Shown: positions 52,649 through 64,000 of the stretch, one piece after another
How positions within the stretch are numbered: position 1 is the first letter of the stretch
How the letters are laid out: every line of letters starts with the position of its first letter
Source: Thalassotalea nanhaiensis
GTDB lineage: Bacteria > Pseudomonadota > Gammaproteobacteria > Enterobacterales > Alteromonadaceae
DNA length: 64,000 nucleotides
NCBI RefSeq assembly: GCF_031583575.1
Contig: NZ_CP134146.1
Location: 434,001-498,000 of the forward strand
Direction: 5' to 3'
The notes under the pieces: model-generated
Database searches by the model: none
What the model saw: only the letters and a program-made list of their open reading frames with translations
Told to the model about the DNA's origin: nothing
Position numbers and translations under genes: made by a program

Positions 52649-55600
52649 ATGGTTTACTCTTATTCTGAGAAGAAGCGTATTCGAAAGGACTTTGGCAAAA
52701 GTGTTCAGGTAATGGATTATCCATTCCTGCTGTCTATCCAATTAGAATCTTTCCGCAAGTTTATTGATATCGATGCAACGGGTGCAGTCGGCCTTGAAGC
52801 CGCTTTCCGTAGCGTATTTCCAATAAAAAGTTATTCTGGTAATTCAGAATTACAGTATGTTAGTTACCGTTTAGGTGAACCGTTATTTGATGTAAAAGAA
52901 TGTCAAATTCGCGGTGTAACTTACTCTGCCGCTCTACGTGTTAAATTACGCATGGTAATTTACGATAAAGAAGCCGCAGCCGGTACAGTTAAAGATATTA
53001 AAGAACAAGAAGTCTACATGGGCGAAATCCCATTAATGACGGAAAATGGTACCTTTGTTATTAATGGTACTGAACGTGTTATTGTTTCGCAATTACACCG
53101 TTCTCCGGGTGTTTTCTTCGATCACGATAAAGGTAAAACCCACTCATCAGGTAAAGTGTTATATAACGCCCGCGTTATTCCTTACCGTGGTTCTTGGTTA
53201 GACTTTGAATTCGACCCTAAAGATAACTTATTTGTACGTATAGATAGACGTCGTAAGTTACCTGCATCAATTATTTTACGTGCCTTAGAATATACGACAG
53301 AACAAATTCTAGAGATGTTCTTTGAAACGACACGTTTTGATATTAAGAAAAACAAGTTAGTTATGGAACTTGTTCCAGAACGTTTACGTGGTGAAACTGC
53401 AACGTTCGATATCAAAATGCCTAACGGCGATGTACTTGTAGAACAAGGTCGTCGTATCACTGCTCGTCATATTCGTGCTTTAGGTAAAGAAGGTGTTACT
53501 ACCTTAGATGTACCTGCTGACTACATTGTTGGCCGTGTACTTGCTAAAGAACATGTGAACAAGAGCACTGGTGAAGTAATCGCAGAAGCGAACGCTGAAT
53601 TAACCTTAGAGCTATTAGCTGAATTAACTGAAGCTGGCTTTAAGTCTTTTGACACTCTATACATGAATGAATTCGATTGTGGTTCATACATGTCAGACAC
53701 CTTGCGTGTTGATAACTCAACTAACCGCTTAGAAGCGTTAGTAGAAATTTATCGTATGATGCGTCCAGGTGAGCCACCAACTAAAGATGCTGCTGAAGCA
53801 TTATTTGATAACTTATTCTTCGCTGAAGAACGTTATGACTTATCAAATGTTGGTCGCATGAAATTTAACCGCCGTGTTGGTCGCTCAGAAAGCACTGGCT
53901 CAGGCATCTTATCGAACGATGACATCATCTCGGTAATGAAAACGTTAATTTCAATTCGTGACGGTAAAGGTGAAGTGGACGATATCGATCACTTAGGTAA
54001 CCGTCGTATCCGTTCTGTTGGTGAAATGGCAGAAAACCAATTCCGTGTTGGTTTAGTTCGTGTAGAACGTGCTGTTCGTGAACGTTTATCATTAGGTGAT
54101 CTTGATGCTGTAATGCCACAAGATTTAATTAATGCTAAGCCTATCTCTGCTGCTGTTAAAGAATTCTTTGGTTCTTCACAGTTGTCACAGTTTATGGATC
54201 AAAACAACCCGTTATCAGAAGTTACTCATAAACGTCGTATCTCAGCGTTAGGCCCAGGTGGTTTAACACGTGAGCGTGCAGGTTTTGAAGTACGTGACGT
54301 ACATCCAACCCATTACGGTCGTGTATGTCCAATCGAAACGCCGGAAGGTCCAAACATCGGTTTGATTAACTCATTATCATGTTATGCCCGTACTAACGAC
54401 TATGGTTTCCTAGAAACTCCATATCGTAAAGTAGTAGACGGTGTTGTTACAGATGATATTGATTACTTATCTGCTATCGAAGAAGGTAACTTTGTAATCG
54501 CTCAGGCGAATGCTGAAGTTGATACTGATAAGAAATTAGCAGAAGGCTTGGTTAACTGTCGTCATAAGAATGAATTTACTCTTATGTCTGCAGAGCAAGT
54601 TCAATATATGGATGTATCACCACAGCAAATTATCTCTGTGGCGGCGTCATTAATTCCATTCCTAGAGCATGATGATGCTAACCGTGCCTTGATGGGTGCG
54701 AACATGCAACGTCAAGCCGTTCCAACATTAAAAGCTGATAAGCCTTTAGTTGGTACCGGTATGGAAAAAACAATTGCTGTAGATTCAGGTGTAACTGCCG
54801 TTGCCAAACGTGGCGGTGTTGTTGATTATGTAGATGCGAGTCGTATCGTTGTTCGTGTTAACGAAAACGAAATGCATGCCGGTGAAGCTGGTATCGATAT
54901 TTACAACTTAACTAAATACACTCGTTCTAACCAGAATACTTGTATTAACCAACGTCCAACTTGTAATGTTGGCGAACCAGTGCAACGTGGTGACGTGTTA
55001 GCCGATGGTCCTTCTACCGATTTAGGTGAGTTGGCTCTAGGTCAAAACATGCGTATCGCATTCATGCCTTGGAATGGTTATAACTTCGAGGATTCAATGT
55101 TGATTTCTGAACGTGTAACGAAAGAAGATCGTTTCACTACTATTCATATTCAGGAATTATCATGTATCGCTCGTGACACTAAACTAGGCTCAGAAGAAAT
55201 TACTTCTGATATCCCTAACGTTGGTGAGTCTGCATTATCTAAATTAGATGAATCAGGTGTTGTATACATCGGTGCAGAAGTTAACGGCGGCGACATCTTA
55301 GTGGGTAAAGTTACTCCTAAAGGTGAAACTCAGTTAACACCAGAAGAAAAATTATTACGTGCTATCTTCGGTGAGAAAGCAGCTGACGTTAAAGACAGCT
55401 CTTTACGTGTACCAAACTCTGTTTCAGGTACTATCATCGATGTTCAAGTATTCACTCGCGACGGTGTTGAAAAAGACGCTCGTGCGATGGAAATTGAAGA
55501 AATGCAATTGAAAGAAGTTAAGAAAGATCTTGGCGATGAATTCAGCATTTTAGAAGATGGTATTTATGCCCGTGCTAAGAAACTTCTATTATCATCTGGT

Positions 55601-56677
55601 TTAAATGAGTCTGACCTTAATGGTATGTCTCGTGACCAATGGTTAAGTCAAAGCCTAAGCGATGAAGGTCAACAAACTGAACTTGAGCAAATTGCCGAGC
55701 AGTATGATGCAATCAAAGCTGACTTTGATAAGAAATATGAAGTTAAGCGTCGTAAGATCACTCAAGGTGATGACTTACAACCAGGCGTACTTAAAATCGT
55801 TAAAGTTTACCTTGCTGTTAAGCGTCGCTTACAACCAGGTGACAAGATGGCTGGTCGTCATGGTAACAAGGGTGTTATTTCTAACGTTGTTCCTGTGGAA
55901 GATATGCCACATGACAAGAATGGTGAGCCGGTAGATATCGTGCTTAACCCTCTAGGTGTACCATCACGTATGAACATCGGTCAGATTTTAGAAACTCACT
56001 TAGGTATGGCGTGTCGCGGTATCGGTGAGAAAATTGACCGTATGATCAAAGAGCAGCAAGAATTAGCGAAACTTCGCACATTCTTAAAAGATGTTTATGC
56101 AGTTGGCGAATCTCGTCAAGTTGTCGACATCGATAGCTTCTCTGATGATGAAGTTAAGCGCTTAGCTGATAACTTACGTGCAGGTTTACCAATTGCAACA
56201 CCAGCATTTGATGGTGCAGCAGAGAAAGAAATTAAAGAACTATTCCGTTTGGCAGATATGCCAGAAAGCGGTCAGTTCACTCTATTTGACGGCCGTACTG
56301 GTCGTGCATTTGAGCGTCCTGTTACCGTAGGTTATATGTACATGCTGAAACTGAATCACTTAGTTGATGACAAGATGCATGCACGTTCTACTGGTTCTTA
56401 CTCACTAGTTACGCAACAACCACTTGGTGGTAAAGCGCAATTTGGTGGTCAACGTTTCGGTGAGATGGAAGTATGGGCACTTGAAGCATACGGTGCTGCT
56501 TACACTCTACAAGAAATGCTTACGGTTAAATCAGATGACGTTAACGGTCGTACTAAAATGTACAAAAACCTTGTTGACGGTGATCACCGTATGGAACCAG
56601 GCATGCCTGAATCGTTCAACGTATTGTTGAAAGAAATCCGTTCGTTAGGTATCAATATCGAACTGGATCAGGAATAA
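52649..56677 (+). CDS. rpoB: DNA-directed RNA polymerase subunit beta
   Basis: The 1342-aa subunit is full length. The rifampicin region reads [20 protein letters not shown] then [10 protein letters not shown], with wild-type residues at the usual resistance sites. [12 protein letters not shown] and the C-terminal [15 protein letters not shown] are present. It is transcribed with rpoC 77 bases downstream. Confidence 0.99.
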   Translation: MVYSYSEKKRIRKDFGKSVQVMDYPFLLSIQLESFRKFIDIDATGAVGLEAAFRSVFPIKSYSGNSELQYVSYRLGEPLFDVKECQIRGVTYSAALRVKLRMVIYDKEAAAGTVKDIKEQEVYMGEIPLMTENGTFVINGTERVIVSQLHRSPGVFFDHDKGKTHSSGKVLYNARVIPYRGSWLDFEFDPKDNLFVRIDRRRKLPASIILRALEYTTEQILEMFFETTRFDIKKNKLVMELVPERLRGETATFDIKMPNGDVLVEQGRRITARHIRALGKEGVTTLDVPADYIVGRVLAKEHVNKSTGEVIAEANAELTLELLAELTEAGFKSFDTLYMNEFDCGSYMSDTLRVDNSTNRLEALVEIYRMMRPGEPPTKDAAEALFDNLFFAEERYDLSNVGRMKFNRRVGRSESTGSGILSNDDIISVMKTLISIRDGKGEVDDIDHLGNRRIRSVGEMAENQFRVGLVRVERAVRERLSLGDLDAVMPQDLINAKPISAAVKEFFGSSQLSQFMDQNNPLSEVTHKRRISALGPGGLTRERAGFEVRDVHPTHYGRVCPIETPEGPNIGLINSLSCYARTNDYGFLETPYRKVVDGVVTDDIDYLSAIEEGNFVIAQANAEVDTDKKLAEGLVNCRHKNEFTLMSAEQVQYMDVSPQQIISVAASLIPFLEHDDANRALMGANMQRQAVPTLKADKPLVGTGMEKTIAVDSGVTAVAKRGGVVDYVDASRIVVRVNENEMHAGEAGIDIYNLTKYTRSNQNTCINQRPTCNVGEPVQRGDVLADGPSTDLGELALGQNMRIAFMPWNGYNFEDSMLISERVTKEDRFTTIHIQELSCIARDTKLGSEEITSDIPNVGESALSKLDESGVVYIGAEVNGGDILVGKVTPKGETQLTPEEKLLRAIFGEKAADVKDSSLRVPNSVSGTIIDVQVFTRDGVEKDARAMEIEEMQLKEVKKDLGDEFSILEDGIYARAKKLLLSSGLNESDLNGMSRDQWLSQSLSDEGQQTELEQIAEQYDAIKADFDKKYEVKRRKITQGDDLQPGVLKIVKVYLAVKRRLQPGDKMAGRHGNKGVISNVVPVEDMPHDKNGEPVDIVLNPLGVPSRMNIGQILETHLGMACRGIGEKIDRMIKEQQELAKLRTFLKDVYAVGESRQVVDIDSFSDDEVKRLADNLRAGLPIATPAFDGAAEKEIKELFRLADMPESGQFTLFDGRTGRAFERPVTVGYMYMLKLNHLVDDKMHARSTGSYSLVTQQPLGGKAQFGGQRFGEMEVWALEAYGAAYTLQEMLTVKSDDVNGRTKMYKNLVDGDHRMEPGMPESFNVLLKEIRSLGINIELDQE

Positions 56678-56754
56678 CCTGAATAGCTGACTAATCAGTA
56701 TACGGGGAGGGCATGATGCTCTCCCTAGATGTTAACTCCGACAGGAGATGAAGT

Positions 56755-59700
56755 GTGAAAGATTTACTTAAGTTTCTTAAGCAACAAAATCAAACTGAAG
56801 AATTCGATGGTATTCGAATTGGCCTAGCGTCACCAGACATGATCCGTTCATGGTCATTTGGTGAAGTTAAAAAGCCAGAAACCATCAACTACCGTACGTT
56901 CAAACCAGAGCGTGACGGCCTTTTCTGTGCCCGTATTTTCGGACCAGTGAAAGATTACGAATGTTTATGTGGCAAGTACAAGCGCCTTAAGCATCGTGGT
57001 GTTATATGTGAAAAATGTGGTGTTGAAGTAACGCTAACTAAAGTTCGTCGTGACCGTATGGGCCACATTGAACTAGCTAGCCCTGTTGCTCACATCTGGT
57101 TCTTAAAATCATTGCCATCTCGTATCGGTTTATTACTTGATATGACATTGCGTGATATTGAACGCGTATTATATTTTGAATCTTATGTTGTTACCGAACC
57201 TGGTATGACAACATTAGAGCGTAGCCAAATTTTAACCGAAGAAGAGTATCTTGATTCTCTTGAAGAACACGGTGATGAATTTGACGCGAAAATGGGTGCT
57301 GAAGCAGTTTTAGCCCTATTAAAAGAAATTGACCTTAACGGCGAAATTGATCAAATGCGTGAAGAACTACCTGAAATTGGTAGTGAAACTAAGCGTAAGA
57401 AAATCACTAAACGTCTTAAGTTAATGGAAGCATTCGCTCAATCTGGTAACAAGCCAGAATGGATGATTATGTCGGTTCTTCCGATCCTTCCACCAGATCT
57501 ACGTCCACTAGTTCCACTAGATGGCGGTCGTTTTGCAACGTCTGATCTGAACGATTTATATCGTCGTGTTATTAACCGTAACAACCGTCTTAAACGTCTA
57601 CTAGATTTAGTAGCACCAGACATTATCGTACGTAACGAAAAGCGTATGTTACAAGAGTCTGTTGATGCGTTATTAGATAACGGTCGTCGTGGTCGCGCTA
57701 TTACCGGTTCTAACAAACGTCCTCTTAAATCTCTTGCTGATATGATCAAGGGTAAGCAAGGTCGTTTCCGTCAGAACTTACTTGGTAAACGTGTAGATTA
57801 CTCTGGTCGTTCTGTAATCACGGTTGGTCCAACACTACGTTTACACCAATGTGGTCTTCCTAAGAAGATGGCATTAGAATTATTTAAGCCTTTCATCTAC
57901 GGTAAATTAGAAGCTCGTGGTCTTGCGACTACAATTAAAGCGGCTAAGAAACTAGTTGAACGTGAAGGTGGTGAAGTTTGGGATGTACTTGATGAAGTAA
58001 TCCGTGAACATCCGGTTATGCTTAACCGTGCACCAACGCTTCATAGACTTGGTATCCAAGCGTTCGAACCTGTACTTATCGAAGGTAAAGCAATCCATTT
58101 ACACCCACTAGTTTGTGCGGCATACAATGCCGATTTCGATGGTGACCAAATGGCGGTACACGTTCCTTTAACAATCGAAGCTCAATTAGAAGCTCGTGCG
58201 TTAATGATGTCTACCAATAACGTATTATCACCAGCTAACGGCGACCCAATCATCGTTCCTTCACAGGATGTTGTATTAGGTCTTTACTACTTAACACGTG
58301 ATTGTGTTAACGGTAAAGGTGAAGGTATGGTTTTCACTTCTGTTAAAGAAGCTGAAAAAGCTTACCGTACTGAAGTTGCAGAATTACACGCTCGCGTGAA
58401 AATTCGTATCACTGAAGTTGTAAATGGTGAAGATGTTGTATCTATGATTGATACAACTATTGGTCGTGCGCTTTTATGGATGGTATGTCCTAAAGGTTTA
58501 CCATACGAGCTTATTAATAAGCCGTTAGGTAAAAAGCAAATTTCTACGCTGATTAACCATGCGTACCGTAACCTTGGTCTTAAAGACACGGTTATGTTTG
58601 CCGATCACATCATGTACACCGGTTTCCACTACGCGATGATCGCGGGTGCTTCTGTTGGTATCGACGATATGGTAATTCCAGATGCGAAATACACTATCAT
58701 CGAAGCTGCTGAAGAAGAAGTTACTGAAATTCAAGAGCAATTTGACTCTGGTCTAGTAACAGCTGGTGAGAAATACAACAAAGTTATCGATATCTGGTCA
58801 TCTGCGAACGAAAAAGTTTCGAAAGCGATGATGGACAACTTATCAAAAGAATCAATCTTAAACCGCGACGGTGAGATGGAAGAGCAAGACTCATTCAACT
58901 CTATCTTCATGATGGCTGACTCTGGTGCTCGTGGTAGTGCCGCTCAGATTCGTCAGTTGGCCGGTATGCGTGGTCTAATGGCTAAGCCAGATGGTTCAAT
59001 CATCGAAACGCCAATCACAGCGAACTTCCGTGAAGGTTTGAACGTATTACAATACTTCATCTCTACTCACGGTGCGCGTAAAGGTTTGGCCGATACGGCA
59101 CTTAAAACAGCTAACTCGGGTTACTTAACTCGTCGTCTAGTTGATGTAGCACAAGATTTAGTTGTAACTGAACAAGACTGTGGTATCGAAGAAGGTCTAT
59201 TAATGACTCCACTTATCGAAGGTGGTGATGTTGTAGAACCTCTACGTGAACGTGTTCTTGGTCGTGTAGTAGCACAAGATGTATTAATTCCAGGTACTGA
59301 AGACGTGCTATTCGCTCGTAACAGTCTACTTGATGAAGCAGATTGTGACACGCTAGAAGAACACTCTGTGGATCAAGTTTGGGTACGCTCAATTATTACT
59401 TGTGATACTGACTTTGGTATTTGTGCATTATGTTACGGTCGTGACTTGGCACGTGGTCACCTTATCAACGAAGGTGAAGCAATCGGTGTTGTGGCAGCAC
59501 AATCAATCGGTGAGCCAGGTACACAGTTAACGATGCGTACGTTCCACATTGGTGGTGCTGCATCGCGTGCATCTGCTGAAAACAGCGTACAAGTTAAAAA
59601 TACTGGTACTCTTAAGCTTCAAAACGCTAAGTTTGTAACTAACTCAGAGAAGAAACTAGTAATCACATCACGTTCATCAGAACTTACTGTTATTGATGAA

Positions 59701-60966
59701 TTAGGTCGTGAAAAAGAACGTTATAAAGTTCCTTACGGTTCAATCTTGAATAAAGCAGACGGCGAAGATATCGCAGCTGGCGAAACTATCGCTAACTGGG
59801 ACCCGCATACGCATCCAATCATTACTGAGGTTGGTGGTAAGATTCAATTCGTTGACCTTATCGATGCTGTAACCATGACGCGTCAAACTGATGAACTAAC
59901 AGGTTTATCAAGTATCGTTATCACTGACCCTGCACAGCGCGGTACAGCGGGTAAAGAAATGCGCCCAATGGTTAAGTTAGTAGATAAGAAAGGTAATGAT
60001 GTAATGATCGCTGGTACTGAAATTCCAGCACAATATTTCTTACCTGGTAACGCAATCGTTAACCTTGAAGATGGTGCGGAAGTTAATATCGGTGATGCGT
60101 TAGCACGTATCCCACAAGAGTCATCAAAAACTCGTGATATTACCGGTGGTCTTCCACGTGTTGCTGACTTGTTTGAAGCGCGTAAGCCTAAAGAGCCTGC
60201 AATTCTTGCTGAGAAAACAGGTATCATTGGTTTCGGTAAAGAAACTAAAGGTAAGCGTCGTTTACTAATCACTCAACCAAGTGGTGAAGTATACGAAGAG
60301 ATGATCCCTAAATGGCGTCAACTTAACGTGTTCGAAGGTGAATCTGTTCTTAAAGGTGAAGTTATCGCCGATGGTCCAGAGTCTCCACACGATATCTTAC
60401 GTTTACGTGGTATTGACCATGTTGCTAACTACATTGTTAACGAAGTACAAGATGTATACCGTTTACAAGGTGTTAAAATCAACGATAAGCACATCGAAGT
60501 AATTGTTCGTCAGATGATCCGTAAGTGTGAGATCATGACAGCTGGTGACAGTAACTTCTTACCTGGTGAGCAAGTTGAAGTAGCACGCGTTAAAATTGCT
60601 AACCGTGAATTGGAAGCGCAAGGTAAAGAACCAGCTGAGTTCCAAACTCTAATGCTAGGTATTACTAAAGCATCGCTTGCAACAGAATCATTTATTTCTG
60701 CTGCATCGTTCCAAGAAACAACTCGTGTACTTACTGAAGCTGCTGTTGCAGGTAAGAAAGATGACTTACGTGGCCTGAAAGAAAACGTAATTGTTGGTCG
60801 TCTAATTCCTGCCGGTACTGGTTATGCGTATCATAAGAACCGCATGAACAAAGCTAATGCTGTTGAAGAAGAAACGACAGTTTCTGCTGAAGACGCAGAA
60901 CAAGCACTAACTGATGCATTAAATGCAGACATGTTAGGCGGTTTTGCTCCAAGCGGTGACGAATAA
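56755..60966 (+). CDS. rpoC: DNA-directed RNA polymerase subunit beta'
   Basis: The 1403-aa subunit starts at GTG with an AGGAGATGA site. The N-terminal zinc finger ([20 protein letters not shown]), the catalytic [12 protein letters not shown] with its three Asp, and the trigger-loop [15 protein letters not shown] are intact. The second zinc site, [15 protein letters not shown], is also present. Confidence 0.99.
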   Translation: MKDLLKFLKQQNQTEEFDGIRIGLASPDMIRSWSFGEVKKPETINYRTFKPERDGLFCARIFGPVKDYECLCGKYKRLKHRGVICEKCGVEVTLTKVRRDRMGHIELASPVAHIWFLKSLPSRIGLLLDMTLRDIERVLYFESYVVTEPGMTTLERSQILTEEEYLDSLEEHGDEFDAKMGAEAVLALLKEIDLNGEIDQMREELPEIGSETKRKKITKRLKLMEAFAQSGNKPEWMIMSVLPILPPDLRPLVPLDGGRFATSDLNDLYRRVINRNNRLKRLLDLVAPDIIVRNEKRMLQESVDALLDNGRRGRAITGSNKRPLKSLADMIKGKQGRFRQNLLGKRVDYSGRSVITVGPTLRLHQCGLPKKMALELFKPFIYGKLEARGLATTIKAAKKLVEREGGEVWDVLDEVIREHPVMLNRAPTLHRLGIQAFEPVLIEGKAIHLHPLVCAAYNADFDGDQMAVHVPLTIEAQLEARALMMSTNNVLSPANGDPIIVPSQDVVLGLYYLTRDCVNGKGEGMVFTSVKEAEKAYRTEVAELHARVKIRITEVVNGEDVVSMIDTTIGRALLWMVCPKGLPYELINKPLGKKQISTLINHAYRNLGLKDTVMFADHIMYTGFHYAMIAGASVGIDDMVIPDAKYTIIEAAEEEVTEIQEQFDSGLVTAGEKYNKVIDIWSSANEKVSKAMMDNLSKESILNRDGEMEEQDSFNSIFMMADSGARGSAAQIRQLAGMRGLMAKPDGSIIETPITANFREGLNVLQYFISTHGARKGLADTALKTANSGYLTRRLVDVAQDLVVTEQDCGIEEGLLMTPLIEGGDVVEPLRERVLGRVVAQDVLIPGTEDVLFARNSLLDEADCDTLEEHSVDQVWVRSIITCDTDFGICALCYGRDLARGHLINEGEAIGVVAAQSIGEPGTQLTMRTFHIGGAASRASAENSVQVKNTGTLKLQNAKFVTNSEKKLVITSRSSELTVIDELGREKERYKVPYGSILNKADGEDIAAGETIANWDPHTHPIITEVGGKIQFVDLIDAVTMTRQTDELTGLSSIVITDPAQRGTAGKEMRPMVKLVDKKGNDVMIAGTEIPAQYFLPGNAIVNLEDGAEVNIGDALARIPQESSKTRDITGGLPRVADLFEARKPKEPAILAEKTGIIGFGKETKGKRRLLITQPSGEVYEEMIPKWRQLNVFEGESVLKGEVIADGPESPHDILRLRGIDHVANYIVNEVQDVYRLQGVKINDKHIEVIVRQMIRKCEIMTAGDSNFLPGEQVEVARVKIANRELEAQGKEPAEFQTLMLGITKASLATESFISAASFQETTRVLTEAAVAGKKDDLRGLKENVIVGRLIPAGTGYAYHKNRMNKANAVEEETTVSAEDAEQALTDALNADMLGGFAPSGDE

Positions 60967-60979
60967 AGCATAATCATAA

Positions 60980-61007
60980 GGCAAAAGGTCGCTTAAGATC
61001 TTTTGCC
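60980..61007 (+). terminator. Hairpin after rpoC
   Basis: GGCAAAAGGTC pairs with GATCTTTTGCC (one G-T) over a 6-nt loop. No T-tract follows, so it may be a 3' stabilising or processing structure. Confidence 0.5.
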
Positions 61008-61055
61008 GATGATCACTAACTGTACAAAAAAGATCAAGGATCTTCCTTGTATCGC

Positions 61056-61084
61056 TTGACAGTGAGGTGCTTGACCTATAAAAT
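61056..61084 (+). promoter_or_regulatory. Promoter of the str operon (rpsL-rpsG-fusA)
   Basis: Consensus TTGACA at 61056-61061 is followed by TAAAAT at 61079-61084 (17-bp spacing) or TATAAA two bases earlier. It lies about 110 bp before rpsL. Confidence 0.65.
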
Positions 61085-61086
61085 TC

Positions 61087-61116
61087 CGCGACCCTATAAG
61101 TAGGGTCGCGGATTTT
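61087..61116 (+). terminator. GC-rich hairpin between rpoC and rpsL
   Basis: CGCGACCCTA and TAGGGTCGCG form a perfect 10-bp stem with a TAAG loop, followed by GATTTT. It can stop rpoC read-through, but it also falls at the start of the rpsL transcript if the promoter just upstream is used. Confidence 0.75.
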
Positions 61117-61173
61117 CACGTTTAAGAGCGTGCTGAAATTACAGAAATAAACTGTAACCAAGCACATGTTTAA

Positions 61174-61566
<393 letters not shown>

Positions 61567-61649
61567 CGGAACTCCGTCAAGTAAGGCCAAACAACCTAAT
61601 TTAACTTTTGTTTTGGGAAATTCCTGAAATTACAATCGGAGTACATAAA
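61567..61649 (+). promoter_or_regulatory. S7 translational operator between rpsL and rpsG
   Basis: TCCGTCAAGTAAGGCCAAAC and, near the end, AATTCCTGAAATTACAAT with CGGAGTA match the enterobacterial S12-S7 intercistronic RNA, where free S7 binds and represses its own synthesis. The paired ends CTCCG/CGGAG are kept. Confidence 0.75.
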
Positions 61650-62123
61650 ATGCCAAGAAGACGTGTCGTAGGACAAAGAAAAATCTTGCCAGATCCGAAG
61701 TTCAAAAATGAACTTTTAGCAAAATTCATCAACATTCTTATGGTTGATGGTAAAAAATCGACAGCAGAAAAAATCGTTTATGGTGCACTAGACATCTTAA
61801 CTGAGAAAAATTCTGATAAAGAACACTTAGAGTTATTCGAGATCGCTTTAGAAAACATCCGCCCTTCAGTGGAAGTTAAATCTCGTCGCGTAGGTGGTTC
61901 AACTTATCAAGTTCCAGTTGAAGTACGTCCAGTACGTCGTAACGCTCTAGCCATGCGCTGGTTAGTTGACGCTGCTCGTAAACGTGGTGAAAAATCAATG
62001 GCTCAACGCCTAGCTAACGAAATGTTAGATGCTTCTGATAACAAAGGTTCAGCTGTGAAGAAACGTGAAGACGTTCACAGAATGGCTGAAGCTAACAAAG
62101 CATTCGCTCATTACCGTTGGTAA
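61650..62123 (+). CDS. rpsG: 30S ribosomal protein S7
   Basis: From the ATG at 61650 (CGGAG site) the protein is 157 aa, beginning [16 protein letters not shown]. The open frame extends to 61608, but this would translate the S7 operator. It nucleates assembly of the 30S head. A strong hairpin with a T-tract follows. Confidence 0.98.
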   Translation: MPRRRVVGQRKILPDPKFKNELLAKFINILMVDGKKSTAEKIVYGALDILTEKNSDKEHLELFEIALENIRPSVEVKSRRVGGSTYQVPVEVRPVRRNALAMRWLVDAARKRGEKSMAQRLANEMLDASDNKGSAVKKREDVHRMAEANKAFAHYRW

Positions 62124-62131
62124 AATAATAT

Positions 62132-62160
62132 GGCTGGCCAAGCAATTGGCCAGCCTTTTT
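62132..62160 (+). terminator. Intrinsic terminator-like hairpin between rpsG and fusA
   Basis: GGCTGGCCAA and TTGGCCAGCC form a perfect 10-bp stem with a GCAA tetraloop, then five T residues. It lies inside an operon and is 40 bp before fusA. Confidence 0.88.
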
Positions 62161-62200
62161 CTGTTATCTAAGCTCAAGCTTAGAACAAGGATTAAGTAAA

Positions 62201-64000
62201 GTGGCTCGTACGACTCCTATTGAGCTATACCGTAACATCGGTATCTGTGCTCACGTAGATGCTGGTAAAACGACAACAACAGAACGTGTACTATTTTATA
62301 CTGGTCTATCTCATAGAATTGGTGAAGTACATGACGGCGCTGCAACCATGGACTGGATGGAACAAGAGCAGGAACGTGGTATCACTATCACATCCGCTGC
62401 TACTACCTGTTTCTGGAAAGGCATGGAAGGTCAATTCAAAGACCACCGTATCAATATTATAGACACTCCCGGCCATGTAGACTTTACTATTGAAGTAGAA
62501 CGCTCTTTGCGTGTACTTGATGGTGCCGTACTAGTACTTTGTGCTTCATCTGGTGTTCAGCCACAAACTGAAACCGTATGGCGTCAAATGGAAAAGTACG
62601 AAGTACCTCGCTTAGTATTTGTCAATAAAATGGACCGTACCGGTGCAAATTTCCTAAACGTTGTTGAACAAATGAAGGATCGCCTTGGCGCGAATCCTGT
62701 ACCAATGCAATTAGCAATTGGTAGCGAAGAAGAATTTACTGGTGTTGTTGATCTTATCAAGATGAAAGCAATTAACTGGAATGACGCCGATCACGGCATG
62801 ACCTTTACGTACGAAGATATCCCAAGTGATATGCAAGATTTAGCAGAAGAGTGGCGTGAACACTTGGTTGAATCTGCAGCAGAAGCTTCTGAAGAGCTGA
62901 TGGATAAATACCTGGAAGAAGGTGAATTATCTGAAAGTGAGATCAAAGAAGGACTTAGAACTCGCAGCTTAAGTAATGAAATTATTCTGGTAACTTGTGG
63001 CTCAGCTTTCAAGAATAAAGGTGTGCAAGCGGTATTAGATGCCGTTGTTGAATATTTACCATCACCTACTGAAGTAAAGGCGATAACCGGCATCAACAAC
63101 GATAAACACGAAACCGAAGGTTCTCGTGAAGCTGACGACAGTGCGCCATTCGCTGCTCTGGCGTTTAAAATTGCAACTGACCCATTCGTAGGGACGCTAA
63201 CTTTTATCCGTGTATATTCGGGTGTGGTTAACTCTGGCGATGCGGTATACAACGCAGTTAAAGCTAAAAAAGAACGAATTGGCCGTATTGTACAAATGCA
63301 TGCCAATGATCGTGCTGAAATCAAAGAAGTTCGTGCTGGAGACATCGCGGCCTTAATTGGTATGAAAGACGTAACAACAGGTGATACCTTATGTGACCCA
63401 CAAAAAGTGATCACATTAGAGCGCATGGAATTTCCAGAACCGGTAATTTCAATCGCAGTAGAACCAAGAACTAAAGCTGACCAAGAAAAAATGGGTGTAG
63501 CTTTAGGTAAACTTGCAGCAGAAGATCCATCATTTCGTGTAGAGACTGATGATGAAACTGGTCAAACGATTATCTCTGGTATGGGTGAATTACACTTAGA
63601 TATCATTGTTGATCGAATGAAGCGCGAGTTTAAAGTTGACTGTAACGTTGGTAAACCACAAGTATCTTACCGTGAAACTATTCGCAAAAGCGTTGAAGTT
63701 GAAGGTAAGTTCGTACGTCAATCTGGTGGACGTGGCCAATTTGGACATGTTTGGCTTAAATTAGAACCGCTCGCCGAAGGTGAAGGTTTCCAATTTGAGA
63801 GTGAGATTGTTGGTGGTGCTGTACCAAAAGAATATTGGGGGGCTGTTGAAAAAGGTTGTGAAGAACAAATGCAAAACGGCGTTTTAGCTGGTTTTCCATT
63901 GTTAGATATCAAAGCAACTTTATTTGACGGTTCATTCCATGATGTCGACTCAAATGAAATGGCTTTTAAAGTAGCTGCTTCAATGGGCTTTAGGCAAGGT
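62201..64000 (+). CDS. fusA: Elongation factor G, C-terminus cut by window edge
   Basis: A GTG start with an AAGGA site opens a frame of 600 codons that runs off the window; the full protein should be near 700 aa. It begins [20 protein letters not shown], with P-loop AHVDAGKTT, switch [18 protein letters not shown] and NKMD. Domain IV has begun by the window end ([13 protein letters not shown]). It translocates tRNA and mRNA on the ribosome. The position after rpsG marks it as the main EF-G rather than a paralogue. Confidence 0.97.
   Translation, partial: MARTTPIELYRNIGICAHVDAGKTTTTERVLFYTGLSHRIGEVHDGAATMDWMEQEQERGITITSAATTCFWKGMEGQFKDHRINIIDTPGHVDFTIEVERSLRVLDGAVLVLCASSGVQPQTETVWRQMEKYEVPRLVFVNKMDRTGANFLNVVEQMKDRLGANPVPMQLAIGSEEEFTGVVDLIKMKAINWNDADHGMTFTYEDIPSDMQDLAEEWREHLVESAAEASEELMDKYLEEGELSESEIKEGLRTRSLSNEIILVTCGSAFKNKGVQAVLDAVVEYLPSPTEVKAITGINNDKHETEGSREADDSAPFAALAFKIATDPFVGTLTFIRVYSGVVNSGDAVYNAVKAKKERIGRIVQMHANDRAEIKEVRAGDIAALIGMKDVTTGDTLCDPQKVITLERMEFPEPVISIAVEPRTKADQEKMGVALGKLAAEDPSFRVETDDETGQTIISGMGELHLDIIVDRMKREFKVDCNVGKPQVSYRETIRKSVEVEGKFVRQSGGRGQFGHVWLKLEPLAEGEGFQFESEIVGGAVPKEYWGAVEKGCEEQMQNGVLAGFPLLDIKATLFDGSFHDVDSNEMAFKVAASMGFRQG

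Noticed and set aside
54150..54300. Rifampicin-resistance changes in rpoB
   Set aside because: The cluster I region reads as wild type.

Overview
The window looks like chromosomal DNA of a low-GC marine gammaproteobacterium of the Alteromonadales, most likely Colwelliaceae (Colwellia or Thalassotalea type). This rests on gene order (tRNA-Thr/Tyr/Gly/Thr-tuf-tRNA-Trp-secE-nusG ... rplKAJL-rpoBC-rpsL-rpsG-fusA; coaBC-dut-slmA; yheS/T/U/V-slyX-fkpA; rsd near hemE), on protein similarity recalled from those families, and on AT-rich spacers full of short dispersed repeats. No database search was run, so the genus is an inference. Both ends cut genes: kbl at the left edge and fusA at the right edge.

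Region by region. 1-8.5 kb: kbl with a divergent Lrp-type regulator that has a perfect 16-bp dyad next to its -10 box, then lipopolysaccharide inner-core genes (waaA, a family 9 glycosyltransferase, kdkA) split by a secreted S9 peptidase coupled to a small lipoprotein. 8.5-13.3 kb: coaD, a MaoC-type hydratase, mutM, a GNAT acetyltransferase, and a TonB / ECF sigma / probable anti-sigma unit. 13.5-15.9 kb: an accessory-looking run of six small genes (one lipoprotein, five membrane proteins) with a recurring motif between several of them. 15.9-21 kb: Lrp-type regulator and LysE exporter, rpmB-rpmG, radC, coaBC-dut-slmA, then a MITE-like element. 21-33.7 kb: pepD and housekeeping genes (patatin, yrfG, nudE-cysQ, yceI, yheU-yheT, META lipoprotein, phnA, yheS, yheV, slyX, fkpA). 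34.1-39.2 kb: a c-di-GMP-themed cluster of an HPt protein, a response regulator with a degenerate EAL domain, a PilB-type pilus ATPase, and a REC-GGDEF-EAL protein whose GGDEF and EAL motifs are both degenerate. 39.3-45.4 kb: rsd, an S1/P1 nuclease, a candidate small RNA, a second copy of a 260-bp MITE-like repeat, hemE, murB-birA-coaX. 45.5-64 kb: tRNA and translation/transcription genes, with a TauE/SafE permease lodged between nusG and rplK.

The most unusual pieces are: the FimX-like degenerate c-di-GMP proteins flanking a pilB that lacks pilC; an unannotated transcription unit on the minus strand at about 40.9 kb with a near-consensus promoter and an intrinsic terminator but no ORF; the small-membrane-protein array with its shared spacer motif; and two inverted copies of one MITE family. 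The rest is conserved core genome, and the rpoB and rpsL drug-target regions read as wild type.
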